Shown here: piece by piece, positions 20,640 through 31,239 of the stretch
How positions within the stretch are numbered: the stretch's first letter is position 1
How the letters are laid out: each line of letters begins with the position of its first letter
Assembly (NCBI GenBank): GCA_934045075.1
Contig: OW203750.1
Span: forward strand, 7,087,410-7,151,409
Length of the DNA stretch: 64,000 bases
Direction: 5' to 3'
Source of the DNA: Yponomeuta sedellus
Taxonomy: Eukaryota > Arthropoda > Insecta > Lepidoptera > Yponomeutidae
Translations under genes and position numbers: made by a program
Notes under the pieces: generated by a model
What the model saw: only the letters and a program-made list of their open reading frames with translations
The model's database searches: none
What the model was told of the DNA's origin: nothing

Positions 20640-21190
20640 AAACACTGAAACAAAAACGCAATCAAAACCTAAAGGACTAAATGATACGTAACAAAGATAC
20701 GATTTTTTTCATTGGTAGCGTCAATTAACCTCAAGTATCGCCTTAATTATTAGAAAAGTAATTTATTGCTATTTTTCCTCGACGTTTCGACGACGTTACA
20801 AGTCGCGAAAGTTTAAAATATGTTATTAGAAAACGTTTTCTTAGTATGTATAAGTTGTACATTACTAATTTTCGATACAGGCAACTTTTTAACAAAACAC
20901 CCACACGAACGAAGTCGCAAGCGGCATAAAATAATATCGTCAAACAAAACACCTACAGGGCACAACCCTACACGAGCAAAAGAAGCGTTTCGCCTCAAAT
21001 TCTTGACGAATATCGGAATTTCAGCTCAAGTGTTTGCTTAGGCTGCACGCTCGGGCCCCGTCGAGTGGTGCAGACTGTTGCCGTAGCCGTGAGATACTTT
21101 TGCTCCCAGGTAGAAGGTAGACGTATTTCTGACAACACTACCTCAACCCAATTGTTTGTCAGACCACGTATTAGCCAAAGAAATTGACCA
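20640..21190. other. Unassigned region with a Penelope-type terminal motif
   Basis: Minus strand 20779-20812 reads CGACTTGTAACGTCGTCGAA then ACGTCGAG, i.e. a stem followed by GAAACGTCG as in the Penelope-linked motif near 25165. ORFs of 60-73 codons on both strands show no domain. Confidence 0.35.
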
Positions 21191-21197
21191 CAGTCGT

Positions 21198-21241
21198 CTC
21201 CACAATTACTTAGCCACAGTGATGGCTAAGTAATTGTGGAG
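21198..21241. repeat. Perfect 19-bp inverted repeat
   Basis: CTCCACAATTACTTAGCCA and its exact reverse complement are separated by CAGTGA. Confidence 0.9.
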
Positions 21242-21339
21242 ATTAACGAGTATTCTTCGGGTTCTGGGGGAATCTCCTATCGGAGGTCGCCTTTCAGTGG
21301 CGAGTGGTCCCGGCTCGGAAAAGTATATTGTTAACCGAA

Positions 21340-21840
21340 GGGTCGAAAGAATCAATTCCCGAGGTATTTAGACTATAGTCCGAGTGGGAATTGATTCGTT
21401 TACCCCTGTTAAGCACTCTACTTTTCATTTCGAATATGAGGAAAATAAAAACTCATTTTTAATATTCAAATCTGAGCATAAAAAATTATCACCTATTTTT
21501 TTGAATTCCGTCACAGATGCATTATAGATCAGTTTCCTGCCAATTTATGTCGACTTTTTAAATTTTAAATATGGAACTCTGCTTATTCCGGTCAAAAAAG
21601 TTTGCGCTAAGTTCACACTGGCTGTTTAGAAACTCACATGGCCGCAGCATTTTATTTAATTAGTTTTTTTGCGTAAAACTCTTCACAGCTGACAGTATTT
21701 CTATTTTTAAAGTTCATTCCGGCCCTAAGGTGGGAAGTGATTTGAATGAGTTTTTCCCTCTCTAGGGAGGGAAGCAGCATTTGCCACCCAATAATCAGAT
21801 CAAAACAACACTACTTTCCGAGTATAAGAAATAAAAAAAT
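21340..21840 (+). repeat. U1 repeat, copy 2
   Basis: Uninterrupted counterpart of 9070-9850 in the opposite orientation. One end shows inverted GAATCAATTCCC / GGGAATTGATTC (21350-21395). No protein recognised. It provides the empty sites for the two insertions in copy 1. Confidence 0.6.
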
Positions 21841-21844
21841 TGTT

Positions 21845-22105
21845 GTGCACTTTGTGCCAAAAAGGCTATAACATAAAGGATTATTTAGATGACAATGATG
21901 TCTGGAATTAAAGCCATTACAATGCATGAGGTCTATGTTTTAGAATAATAATGTAAACTGTGTTAATGAAGGACTTTGAAAGGACTAAGTTTGGAGTTTT
22001 TTCTCCATTATGATCTAGATTTTGAAACGAACACCTAGTTTGACTTGTTACGTTCATAAAGCCGCAGTTTCTGTGCTACTTTAAATAAAACCTTTTCATT
22101 TCATT
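21845..22105 (+). mobile_element. LINE 3' UTR/tail, CACCTAGTTTGAC family
   Basis: GCACTTTGTGCCAAAAAGGC, GATGACAATGATGTCTGGAA, CACCTAGTTTGACTTGTTAC, GTTTCTGTGCTACTTTAAAT and a TTTCATTTCATTTC end. Almost the same sequence is at 30860-31140 and 55590-55870. Confidence 0.7.
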
Positions 22106-22425
22106 TCAAAAGCAATCTGGCGCCACTCAGTGACGTTAGAGGCGAAGATCCCGAAGTGGTCTTGCACTCGATGGACGGGTCCTGGAGTCTGATAATCTCG
22201 GTTCCCACATTCGTTGTTCTAAGCACAAAGTCACCGAAACATCCGATGAACAACTCTGATTAGATTTAGACGATCTCGAATCGACAATAATTAATGATGC
22301 TATTGCGAGCTATCAGTTTCTACGGTGGCGTCAAAGCATTCCAATCAAATCAATCCGGTAAGGTTTTCGAGAAAATGAATGTTCTGCACTGGTAAATGGA
22401 AGAAGAAAAAGAAAAATAATTTTAA
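22106..22425. other. Unassigned spacer
   Basis: Moderately GC-rich, single-copy-looking DNA with no supported ORF; GGAAGAAGAAAAAGAAA near 22397 could be a LINE tail. Confidence 0.4.
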
Positions 22426-22560
22426 AAACCTATTTAGAGGCTATAAATTTCACCCATGTCGGGATTTGAACCCGCGACCTCTGGCTATCCGTGCCAGAGG
22501 TCACGGGTAGCTAAATAGGATTTTAAAATTGTCCTTAGCACGGGTTAGCGCATTAAAAAT
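22426..22560. repeat. SINE S-C partial foldback
   Basis: A minus-strand head and body (GGGATTTGAACCCGCGACCT on the plus strand) is followed by a short inverted copy of part of the head and tail (CCAGAGGTCACGGG; TTTTAAAATTGTCCTTAGCA). Same theme as 16612-16855 and 30671-30827. Confidence 0.65.
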
Positions 22561-22744
22561 AAAAATAGTAGAAACATAATTATTTGCAGCAGTCAGACAC
22601 ACAAAGGTATAATGAAATTGACATAACAACTAATAAAAGATAATACAGACATTAGATAAAGACATAAATAGTTGATCGCGGTGTGTCGCTACTGAAAAAG
22701 GCAGTTAACTCTATCTGTTATCTATTTCTCCTTCGGGAATCAAG

Positions 22745-22975
22745 GAATATCAACCCTTGTATGTCTTCACTGCATGGGCACGGGGCTCTTCCTGCATCGC
22801 AGGAAGGTTAGGCCACACTCCACCACGGGGGCCAAGTCCAGGTCAATGGAGGATTATAAGACAGCGGCGGCCTTACTGGCAGAAGTTATCAAGCCGGCCA
22901 TAAGGCCTCTGACATGGCTTAACGACTGTCATTACATGACAGCCGGCACCAACTGCTCAACGTGCCTTGCAAAAT
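22745..22975 (-). mobile_element. 5S-derived SINE, 5'-truncated
   Basis: Minus strand. 3' end (TATCAACCCTTGTATGTC on the plus strand) through the TGGCTTAACGACTGTCATTA block to the CGTGCCTTGCAAAATTAAG junction. The 5S-like half is missing. Confidence 0.8.
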
Positions 22976-23026
22976 TAAGTACAAAATGCTTCGCTTGTTT
23001 TAAAAGAAAAGTTGTTCCTTCCCACC

Positions 23027-23110
23027 GGACTATGACGGCCTCGGTGGAGCAGCGGTTTGGCACGCTGACTGTAAAACCGAAGGTCTCGGGTTCGATCCCC
23101 TTTTCACTTT
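23027..23110 (+). mobile_element. tRNA-derived SINE S-B, head only
   Basis: GGCCTCGGTGGAGCAGCGGT (A box) and GGTCTCGGGTTCGATCCC (B box), then an unrelated junction. The rest is lost. Confidence 0.7.
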
Positions 23111-23400
23111 TTAATGCTATTATGGATTTCCCCAAAGTAACGCCTGATTCCATACAACACCCCAAAAGGCAACAAAAAAAAAACAGTTTACATCAAAACA
23201 CGGACAATTTGTCGGGGGCACTGGCAATTGTCGCCGCTTGATGGATGTTTGCCCAATAGCTGGGAGTCGGTTTGGCGCAAGGGACGGGCGAGAGCGTCGA
23301 GCGATAAGCAGGATTCAGTCCAGGGAGCAAATTCTCGCCCGTGCGAATTGAAAGCATAGGCGCCGTAGTTTAGAGGTTTTTGGCCTAAGTTTGGAGATTC
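23111..23400. other. Unassigned spacer with U2 fragment
   Basis: 23332-23362 (TCTCGCCCGTGCGAATTGAA) matches the start of repeat U2. The rest is unassigned. Confidence 0.4.
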
Positions 23401-23402
23401 GA

Positions 23403-23765
23403 TATCAACCCTTGTATATCCCTATTGCTGGGGCACGGGTCTCTTCCTGCATCGCAGGAAGGTTAGGCCATACTCCACCACGGGGGCCAAGTCCGGGTTG
23501 GCGGAGGATTGTAAGACAGTGGCGGGCCTTACTGTCAGAAGTTATCAAGCCGCCCATAAGGCCCCTGACATGGCTTAACGACTGCCATTAAATGACAGTC
23601 GGCAACAACGGCTTAACGTGTCTTGCGAAGCACGGAAGCGCTCGGAAAAAATGCCACTAGCGGTAGTCACGCGACGGTCACCCCCATCCTGCACCCGACC
23701 GCGCCTGTTGTTACTTAACTCAAGTGATTGATTGAGTTTTACGCGGTTCGGCTAGGACGCGAGCG
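23403..23765 (-). mobile_element. Full-length 5S-derived SINE, minus strand
   Basis: Complete copy. TGGAGATT occurs directly left of it (about 23391-23398) and right of the 5' end (about 23772-23779), a likely 8-bp duplication. Two short sequence changes affect the 5S-like region near 23725-23745. Confidence 0.85.
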
Positions 23766-23916
23766 CTTCGTGGAGATTGGAGATTGTATGCCCATTTTTT
23801 CTCCAAAACTTGTAACAACCTGCATCCTGCATCATCTGCACGGGTGCAACAGGACGAAGGATGGTACCATCTTCTTGGTTCCAGTGGCATCAATCTGGGT
23901 GTTATTCCATGTTTCT

Positions 23917-24130
23917 AGGAACCGATTCTCGCCCCATGCAAATTGAAAGCATAGTAGGCGCAAAATATTCGAAGGTTCAGACATTTGTCGCAAAAAAAAT
24001 TAGATAAAATAACTCGACAGTCATTAGATATTTATTTTTTCATTCAAATTCAATCTAGCATGTGTTCGGGTGTTCGTAATACTGATTTTGGCTGTCGCTC
24101 GACTTTTTACGTGAACTCAAGAGCACGTAC
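23917..24130 (+). repeat. U2 repeat copy
   Basis: About 210 bp: TTCTCGCCCCATGCAAATTG, CGCAAAATATTCGAAGGTTC, GATTTTGGCTGTCGCTCGAC. Other copies are at 58465-58895 (minus, split) and 63437-63640. No ORF; class unknown. Confidence 0.6.
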
Positions 24131-24369
24131 AATCTTCACTCAAGAACTAGTAAAATCTTTAAGTTGAAATAAATTGTAATGTTGTATCTATCTAGTTCAG
24201 GTCAGAATTGACTTGCGCCACACCCCACACCTGCGACGTGTGTGGCTCGTGAACTGCGCGACATCGATTCATTTATCACGGCTCATCTCAACCTGTAGCC
24301 CCTTCGGTCAGCGACACCCGAATCGGTGATCTTTGATATGATAGCTTTCACGTCTTCTGCCTCCTTTCT

Positions 24370-24500
24370 TCTTATGTAGCCTATAATCGTCCCACTGCAG
24401 GGCACAGGCCTTCTCTCAGAGAGAGAGAGTTTGGGCTTAATTACCACGCGTGCATGCCGACAGCTAAAAAGATACTCTCTGAGAGCAGGCCTGCGCACTG
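24370..24500 (+). mobile_element. SINE body fragment (GGGCTTAATTACCACG family)
   Basis: TAGCCTATAATCGTCCCACT, GGCCTTCTCTCAGAGAGAGA, GGGCTTAATTACCACGCGTG, then a short inverted piece containing TCTCTGAGAGCAGGCCTG. Same family as the 108-bp array at 5258-5935. Confidence 0.6.
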
Positions 24501-24552
24501 AAGTGAGCCGTCTGTAGGCTGCAAAAAAACAGTAAACCGATCGACAGTTATC

Positions 24553-24862
24553 GTTATCAACCCTTGTATGTCCCCACTGCTGGGGCACGGGTCTCTTCCT
24601 GCATCGCAGGAAGGTTAGGCCATATTCCACCACGGGGGCCAAGTCCGGGTTGGTGGAGGATTGTAAGACAGTGGCGGGCCTTACTGTCAGAAGTTATCAA
24701 GCCGCCCATAAGGCCTCTGACATGGCTTAACGACTGCCATTATATGACAGCCGGCACCAACGGCTTAACGTGCCTTGCGAAGCACGGAAGCGCTCGGAAA
24801 AATGCCACTAGCGGTAGTCACGGGACGCTCACCCATCCTGTACCTGACCACGGCGCCTTTTG
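24553..24862 (-). mobile_element. 5S-derived SINE, minus strand, 5' end lost
   Basis: Runs from the 3' end through most of the 5S-like region (CCCATCCTGTACCTGACC on the plus strand) and breaks off before the 5' terminus, joining a Penelope-like fragment. Confidence 0.85.
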
Positions 24863-25275
24863 TTGATCCACAGTATTACCGAAGAATCGTTCGGGAAGCA
24901 ATTGAATAAAATAAATAGGTTTTTAAAGCGATTGAAATTAAAAAACACAAGAATTTTCAACAGAGAAGATGGTTACAAGCTTTCAAGTACGTGGAATCCA
25001 GTGCTAAGTAAATACAAGTCACGCGCCTTATCACCGGACCTGTCCGTGGACGTAGTGAGTGTTGTGTGTCGGCCAGCTGCGAAAAATTAATAGTGACTAC
25101 CCACAATAATTGACTGTACTCGCCACTTCAGTCTACCCGAGACCAAGGCAACTGTAACGCTGCCGAAACGTCGGGAAATAATGTACCTAATTGCGTTTTA
25201 CCTAATAAATAATCGCGATTTGACCCGTTTAATATATAACTATGTATGAGTATCGCGAATCATTAAGAAATACTA
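24863..25275 (+). pseudogene. Penelope-like element C-terminus and 3' end
   Basis: Plus-strand frames give PQYYRRIVREAIE and, after a short insertion and frameshift, FNREDGYKLSSTWNPVLSKY. These match the C-terminal block of Penelope-like elements (a REAIEI..H..NFNREDG pattern, from memory of the family). Downstream, CTGCCGAAACGTCGGG at 25161-25176 is a stem-plus-GAAACGTC motif found at Penelope termini. The copy has stops and frameshifts and lacks the RT and most of the endonuclease domain. Confidence 0.65.
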
Positions 25276-25308
25276 TTGCAAAAAAAGTCTTCTCTAATCT
25301 AAACTGAC

Positions 25309-25404
25309 CTGGTTGTGATAGTGTGCGAGCGGATGGTGCGGCGGCATAGCGTGCCGCGCCATCGCCGGGTGGAGCATCTCGCCGCTTGCGCCCTCTACCG
25401 GCTG
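25309..25404 (-). CDS. Candidate internal host exon with NAGNAG acceptor
   Basis: On the minus strand CTGTTTCTCCCCAG|CAG gives a strong acceptor with a tandem CAGCAG, and the other end is CAG|GTCAGT, a strong donor. The 96 bases are 32 codons in phase 0 at both ends, coding QPVEGASGEMLHPAMARHAM then PPHHPLAHYHNQ, rich in His, Pro and Met as in low-complexity parts of transcription factors. GC content contrasts with the surroundings. No other frame is needed. It would follow the exon at 25998-26122 in phase. Protein not identified. Confidence 0.65.
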
Positions 25405-25556
25405 CTGGGGAGAAACAGGCAATGGTAAGATATTTTGAAGATACCTAGTTTTAATGGCCCCCAATAGAATAAAAATCATAAGTAGTAGGTTGGTTAAAAA
25501 ATAAACTACATAAATCTTATTTTTGTAAGCATAGGCCGAAGAATGAGTGCTATTAA

Positions 25557-25997
25557 ACGCCGAAGGCCGAGCTCTATCTCGCCGAAAGCGGAGCCGCATC
25601 TCACGTGAGGCTACTCAAGCATTTTCTCCGTGCGCTCGAAGGGGTCATCGGTAAGTATAAGCCGAAAGCCGAGCGCTGTAAAACGCCGAAGGCCGAGTTC
25701 TATCTCGCCGAAAGTAGAGACGTATCTCATCTGAGGCGCCTCATCCATGTTCTCGGTGAGCTCGAAGGGGGCATCGGTGCAGGTTGTCTATTTTGTGTTT
25801 GTATAGGCCGAAGGCCGAGCGCTGTAAAACGCCGGAGGCCGAGTTTTGTCTATCCGAAAGCAGAGGCGCGTCTCACCTGAGCCTCCTCATCCAAATTCTC
25901 AGATAGCTCGAAGGAGGCATTAGTGCAGGTCGTCTATTTTTCTAAATATAGGCCGAAAGCCGAGTTCTGTCTAGCCGAATGCGGAGGCGCATCTCAC
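25557..25997 (-). repeat. Tandem array of decayed exon-intron copies, ~145-bp unit
   Basis: Three units (about 25557-25660, 25661-25806, 25807-25951) plus the matching intron start at 25952-25997. Each unit begins GGCCGAARGCCGAG on the plus strand. On the minus strand each has a relative of the 3' half of the neighbouring exon: TNASFELSENLDEEAQ, TDAPFELTENMDEAPQ, and a copy with a stop (TDDPFERTEKMLE*). Donor sites are GTGAGA, ATGAGA (lost) and GTGAGA after CAC. The authentic exon has an extra ~11 residues (LEEALQLAEL region). No unit shows a convincing acceptor. Confidence 0.8.
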
Positions 25998-26122
25998 CTG
26001 AGGCTCCTCATCCTTGTTCTCGGCGAGCTCTGCGAGCTGAAGCGCCTCCTCGAGGAGCTCGAACGGGGCTTCAGTGCCGGAGACCAGCTCCTGGGGCAGA
26101 GCTCCCTGCAGCACGTACTCTC
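25998..26122 (-). CDS. Candidate internal host exon, acidic/Leu-rich
   Basis: Minus strand: CTCTCACGTCCGCAG| precedes and CAG|GTGAGA follows. After two phase bases, 41 codons read EYVLQGALPQELVSGTEAPF then ELLEEALQLAELAENKDEEP and Q. GC-rich with strong codon-like periodicity and no stop. The exon ends in phase 0, compatible with 25309-25404. Tandem copies of its 3' half lie in the following intron. Function unknown; the composition suggests an intracellular regulatory protein, which is only a guess. Confidence 0.65.
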
Positions 26123-26284
26123 CTGCGGACGTGAGAGTTTTATTTTATTTTTTATTCATTTAGTAATCCAAGAGGCTTTTAAATTTATCACCATCGTGAT
26201 CGTCAAACCATTACGTCCCCACCGAGGGGTACAGGTCTCTTACCTGAGGGAGAATTTATAAAATAAATACCTACATACATAAAT

Positions 26285-26545
26285 TCATAACCTCACGCCC
26301 GTATCCCAGAGGGGTAGGCAGAGACCAGGGACTGCCACTTGCCACGATCCTGACAGATCACTTTCGCTTCATCAACGTTCATAAGTCGTTGCATGCACGC
26401 ACGCCGGTTCCGGGTACATTTTATCTTTCCCATTGCTAATACATCCCCTATTTGGTCGACGTATGTCCGCCTGGGACGTCCCTTACCAGCCCTTCCAATC
26501 ACATTCGCAATACATATTTGTTTCGTCAATCTTTCTTCCTTCATG
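26285..26545 (-). pseudogene. LINE C-terminus, RRACMQRL family, minus strand
   Basis: Uninterrupted 83-codon frame: MKEERLTKQICIANVIGRAG, KGRPRRTYVDQIGDVLAMGK, NRRACMQRLMNVDEAKVICQ and SLVSAYPSGIRA. This is the clearest version of this C-terminus here. A TTATGAATTTATGTATGT-type tail lies at the low-coordinate end. 5'-truncated. Confidence 0.88.
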
Positions 26546-26576
26546 TTTTCATTATAAATTACATAACTAAATACAT

Positions 26577-27210
26577 AAATTTAAAAACCTATTTAGAGGC
26601 TAAAAATTTCACCCATGCCGGGATTCGAACCCGCAACCTCTGGCTATCCGTACCAGCGCTCTACCAATTGAGCCAATGGGCGACTCACGGCATCAGTGAA
26701 ATTTCGAACCTCTTTACAATATTCTCTGTATTACGTACAGGCAGCTACATCTGACTTAAGCAAATTGCATTACTTACAGCCCCGACTACCTACTTTGCAG
26801 TTAGGTTTAACATCGGAACGATATCACTGTACCCACATGATTACACTATTTTTATTTTTAATGCACTAACCCGTGCTAAGGAACAAATTTAAAAACCTAT
26901 TTAGAGGCTAAAAATTTCACCCATGCCGGGATTCGAACCCGCAACCTCTGGCTATCCGTACCAGCGCTCTACCAATTGAGCCAATGGGCGACTCACGGCA
27001 TCAGTGAAATTTCGAACCTCTTTACAATATTCTCTGTATTACGTACAGGCAGCTACATCTGACTTAAGCAAATTGCATTACTTACAGCCCCGATTCGAAC
27101 CCGCGACCTCTGGCTATCCGTGCCAGCGGTCTTTCCAACTGAGCTAATGGGCGACTCACCGGCATCAGTGAAATTTCGAACCTCTTTACAATATTCTCCG
27201 TATTACGTAT
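26577..27210 (-). mobile_element. SINE S-C, tandemly duplicated copies
   Basis: 26577-26785 and 26885-27093 are identical over 209 bp. Each has a minus-strand tRNA-like head (B box GGTTCGAATCCCGGCAT on its own strand, A box WGGCTCAATTGGTAGAGC) and an upstream block containing GTAATACAGAGAATATTGTA. A third, diverged head and upstream block follows at 27090-27210. The S-C tail (CCTTAGCACGGGTTAGTGCA on its strand) is at 26850-26884. Confidence 0.85.
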
Positions 27211-27450
27211 TAATATTACTTAGCATGAAAAATGGGACGCACTACCCTTATCTGGAATAAGGGGCAGGCAATACGTCTCCCTCCCCCTCATACTTATCAG
27301 TTAGACAGTTTGTGAGTGTGTATGTTTGTTCTTCACGTCCAAGCGGCTGGAGCGATTTTGGAGTACAGAGCATGGAGTTAGTTGACACCCTGGATTGACA
27401 CGGCTACGTTTTACTGCGGGAAAATATCTTATTCCCATGAGACAATCGAT

Positions 27451-27880
27451 GGAGAGGATGAAGGAAGAAAGATTGACGAAACAAAGAATGTGAGTGGAAG
27501 GGCTGGTAAGGGGCGTCCCGGACGGACTTACATCGACCAAATAGGGGATGTAGGTATTAGCAAAGGGAAAAATAAAAACTACCCGGAACCGGCGTGCGTG
27601 CATGCAACGACTTATGAACGTTGATGAAGCAAAGGTGATCTGTCAGGATCGTGGCAAGTGGCAGTCTCTGGTCTCTGCCTACTCTGGGATACGGGCGTGA
27701 GGTTATGTATGTATGTATGTATGTATGTATGTATGTATGTATGTATGTATGTATGTATGTATGTATGTATGTATGTATGTATGTATGTATGTATGTATGT
27801 ATGTATGTATGTATGTATGTATGTATGTATGTATGTATGTATGTATGTATGTATGTATGTATGTATGTATGTATGTATGT

Positions 27881-27916
<36 letters not shown>
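27451..27916 (+). mobile_element. 5'-truncated LINE insertion with expanded ATGT tail
   Basis: 27451-27703 codes (with frameshifts) for the RRACMQRL-family C-terminus (ERLTKQ, GKGRPGRTYIDQIGD, EPACVHATTYER region). Its 3' repeat tail has grown into the microsatellite at 27704-27919. A 14-bp perfect target duplication encloses both. Confidence 0.9.

Positions 27917-27919
<3 letters not shown>
27704..27919 (+). repeat. ATGT tetranucleotide microsatellite with TG core
   Basis: About 216 bp of ATGT repeats, with an uninterrupted TG run at about 27882-27903. ORFs of 76-129 codons across it on both strands are artefacts of a repeat without stops. Confidence 0.97.
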
Positions 27920-27962
27920 AGACAATCGATAAACCGCGAGTAACACCGCGGGGCGCAGCTAG

Positions 27963-28340
27963 TTGTTCATAAAGGCCGGTCATACAACGTGACACGTTTT
28001 TACCAGTTTATTACAGTTTCTCAGAACTAGCAGGAAGTCTACTTTTCAGCGTTCTACAAATCACAGACTCCCCAAACACATCTTTAAATATTTCACAAAA
28101 GAAGTCTACTGTTCAAAGTTCTGCAAATCATAAATACTTCAACCACAGCTTCAAACATTTTACACCACACCAGAAAGACAATAACTTAACCATTTTGTAT
28201 GCATTGCGGTCTGGGAGACCGCAGACTGCGTTTTACTAGTGTCAAAGAGCTTTGAATACCGACAAAGGGGTAGAAAAAAATACAACGCCAGTTCAGAAGC
28301 TCATTAACAATAGGCAAATAAATCATAAATAATGTTCTCG
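27963..28340. repeat. Spacer with a degenerate ~65-bp direct repeat
   Basis: 28032-28094 and 28103-28166 are similar (GAAGTCTACTTTTCAGCGTT versus GAAGTCTACTGTTCAAAGTT, then CTRCAAATCA). A GCGGTCTGGGAGACCGC hairpin is at 28206-28222. Otherwise unassigned. Confidence 0.5.
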
Positions 28341-28498
28341 AAGCGCTCGTGGCCAAGTCGAACCAAGTGATTGGAGTCAATTACTTGAGTTAAGCAACAA
28401 CAGGCGCGGTCAGGTGCAGGATGGGTAGCCGTTCGGTGACTACCGCTAGTGGTATTTTTTCTGAGCTTTTCCGTGCTTTGCAATGCACGCTAAGCCGC
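28341..28498 (+). mobile_element. 5S-derived SINE, 5' half
   Basis: From GAAGCGCTCGTGGCC through the 5S-like region to GCAATGCACGCTAAGCCG, then lost. Confidence 0.8.
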
Positions 28499-28604
28499 GG
28501 AATTATTTATTGCGGAATACGGAATAAGATACATTAAAATTAGCTTGCCCCGCACTGGGAAATCCTACATGGAAGGCACTTTTAGCAAAAATAGGTAAAA
28601 CACA

Positions 28605-28685
28605 TAACATGACCTCACGCCTGTATCCCAGAGGGGTAGGCAGAATCCAGGGACTGCTACTTGCCACGTTGCTGACAGGCATAGC
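28605..28685 (-). pseudogene. LINE 3' end fragment, RRACMQRL family
   Basis: CATGACCTCACGCCTGTATC, CCAGAGGGGTAGGCAGA and CAGGGACTGC on the plus strand are the reverse complement of the last ~25 codons and tail start. Confidence 0.6.
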
Positions 28686-29064
28686 GGATTTTGGACGCCC
28701 GCTTTGCCACGATTCGCTAAGATAGACAATCTGTCATTTGCAATTTTGACACTACCTTTCAGCCAAAACACGAACCCTTTTCAGTTCCATTAAAATAAAA
28801 GAAAACCACAACCCTTTTCATGCCGAATTATGATTTACCAACCCTCCAAAAGGCTACTGTTCATAATTGGCTCCGGTGGGCACAATGCGGGTCTTAGAGA
28901 CCGTCTTTTGTCGCCGAGCCCGATTATCACCCTAGTGGCCGTAAGTCAGGTACCTACGTAAGCCTTTTGGCTTTAATTTTTTGTCTGACGTCTCAACAAA
29001 AGAGTTACTAGGGTGACAAGTTGGGGAAGAAACGGTAGTTTTGGCACGAGGTACTTAACCTGCT
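28686..29064. other. Unassigned spacer
   Basis: Single-copy-looking; no supported ORF or repeat apart from CACCCTAGTGGC / TACTAGGGTGAC, a weak inverted pair. Confidence 0.4.
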
Positions 29065-30090
29065 TATAAAACATACTGGAGAAAAATGAGGACGACGTCT
29101 ATGACGTTATCTAGTTCAGTGGTCAGATAGATAGATAATAAATTTATTTGCGCTTTGAGACACACACGGACATAAAGCATAGGTATACATTTATCATCAT
29201 ATCAATAAAAATAATCATAATAATAAATAAAAATGGAATTTTCAGATTACACAAAGTAAGGTAAGTTTCTGTAATTCTAAAGTTCGAATGGGAAGCGACA
29301 CTGTAGGTAATATATCTTCTGCATGAATGATGCCATTATCTTTTATTCTTATAAAACTTGAAACTATGCTGGAGATAAATGTTCAAGAACATGAAGACGA
29401 CGTCTATGATGTTAGTTCAGTGGTTAGATAGATAGATAAATAGATAATGAATATATTTCGGCTTTGACACACACACACATAAAGCATATACTGGAGATAA
29501 ATGTTCAAGAACATGAAGACGACGTCTATGATGTTATCTGATTCAGTGGTTAGTTTCTGCAAATCTTTGACGCCAACACCTTAAGTTTTAATAGGAAGCG
29601 ATTCATAGCGTTATTTAATTAAGTTTTCACTAAAGTAACTAAGTATGTATTTAACTTAGTCTATTTTAAGTTGTTTTTTGTACTTTTTTGCGATAATTAA
29701 ACCATTTTTCAATTTAAATTTCAATTCGCTAGTATAGCTACATCTTTAATATTCATAAAACTTCAAACCGTATTGGAGAAAAATGACCAAGAATTGGAGG
29801 ACGATGTCTAGGACGCAATCTCGTTCAATGGTTTGATTCCGTAAATATTTGACTTCAACACCGAAAGTTTTAAAGGCAAGCGATACTCTAGTATAACTAC
29901 AGCGTGAATAATGCCATATCTTTAATTAATTAATTAATACATACATAAGAAAAATGTTCAAGAATTGAGGACAATATCTATCATGCAATCTAGTTCATTG
30001 ATTTGATTCTGTAAATATTTGACGTCAATGCCAAAATTATGCAATTGACGACACTACAATATGCTGCGTGAATGGCGCTATATCTTTTCC
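29065..30090. repeat. Degenerate tandem repeat, four to five units
   Basis: Landmarks recur in the same order: TGGAGAAAAATG, GAAGACGACGTCTATGATGT, TTCAGTGGTTAG, CTGTAAATATTTGACGTCAA, AGGAAGCGA, ATGCCATATCTTTTATTC. Units start near 29065, 29370, 29480, 29770 and 29945. Units 1 and 2 share an inserted GATAGATAGATAA / GACACACACACATAAAGCAT segment, so part of the array duplicated after that insertion. No coding frame. Class unknown. Confidence 0.7.
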
Positions 30091-30620
30091 CGCCTGTGCT
30101 TTGCTAAAACAGTGACTCTAAAGTCTAGATACCTACTGGTCACACAATAAAAGTAACATTTTCCTAAAACGTTTATGGTTTTCAATCAAGTTCACATCGC
30201 TATAAGAGTCCAGTTTCTTTTATACTAAACTTGATAAAAAAGGAGCTCAAATGTCGCTACACTAACATACCAACCGTGAAGGCTAAATAATAATAGCTCG
30301 ATCAGCCTAATAGGTAGACAAAGACGATTTTAAATCCCTTTAAATGCAATTACTTCAGTAGCACAATTCCAATTGTCACATTTACAACGACAATTTTAAA
30401 CGTTTCGTGACAGTAATCCGCCTTTTATTTTTTTTCTAGTCTTGCCGTCTGATGCCGAGGACTGCGGTGACCGTTTTTTTTTTCATTTTTAAAGCTAACG
30501 GTAGTTTGAGTGTGAGGTGGTCAAGCTTTATCAGTAGGCGCATGAAGTGTTAAACATGTAAAAATAATCTTTTATAGTTAAGGACATGTGTGGTTATGTA
30601 AGCCTTCACAAATAGGTTTC
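30091..30620. other. AT-rich spacer
   Basis: Unassigned; T runs near 30425-30490. No ORF or repeat recognised. Confidence 0.5.
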
Positions 30621-30624
30621 TTAC

Positions 30625-30830
30625 ACTATTTTTATTTTTAATGCACTAACCCGTGCTAAGGAACAAATTTAAAAACCTATTTAGAGGCTAAAAATTTCAC
30701 CCATGCCGGGATTCGAACCCGCAACCTCTGGCTATCCGTACCAGTACCGTATCCGTCCCAGGATAGCCAGAGGTTGTGGGTTCGAATCCCGGCATGGGTG
30801 AAATTTTTAGCCTCTAAATAGGTTTTTTAT
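30625..30830. repeat. SINE S-C foldback
   Basis: A minus-strand S-C copy is folded back on itself: arms 30671-30737 and 30761-30827 are reverse complements over about 67 bp with roughly one mismatch (CAACC / GGTTGTG). The left part is the same as 26843-26966, including the private variant GTACCAG. Confidence 0.85.
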
Positions 30831-30859
30831 ATTAAGCTTACTTGAAACGCGGTTCAAAA

Positions 30860-31140
30860 AATTTGTTAAGTACACTTTGTGCCAAAAAGGCTACTCATAA
30901 ATGATTATATAGATGACAATGATGACTGGAATCAAAGCCAGTACAATGCATGAGTTGTATGTTTTACAATAATTATGTAAACTCTGTTAATTAAGGACTT
31001 TGAAAAGACTAAGTTTGCAGTTTATTTGGCCATTTTTTCTCCAAAATGATCTAGATTTAGAAATAGACACCTAGTTCGACTTGTAACGTTCATCAAGTCG
31101 GAGTTTCTGCGCTACCTTGTATAAAACCTTTTCATTTAAT
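30860..31140 (+). mobile_element. LINE 3' UTR/tail, CACCTAGTTTGAC family
   Basis: Close copy of 21845-22105 (CACTTTGTGCCAAAAAGGCT, GATGACAATGATGACTGGAA, CACCTAGTTCGACTTGTAAC, TTTCATTTAATTTC end). Confidence 0.7.
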
Positions 31141-31239
31141 TTCAAATATAGGTACATATTATGAAGTTACTGTGTGAAATGGAAACAAAACTTAACACAC
31201 ATGTGCCAATTAAAATGTTCTTTTCTGTCCTGCCGAAAC

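Larger units (their letters stand above)
27306..27962 (+). mobile_element. Helitron H2 split by a LINE insertion
   Basis: 27306-27450 and 27931-27962 are contiguous in other H2 copies. The 3' end has CCGCGAGTAACACCGCGGGG and CTAG at 27959-27962. ATGAGACAATCGAT is duplicated around the insert (27437-27450 and 27917-27930). Confidence 0.85.
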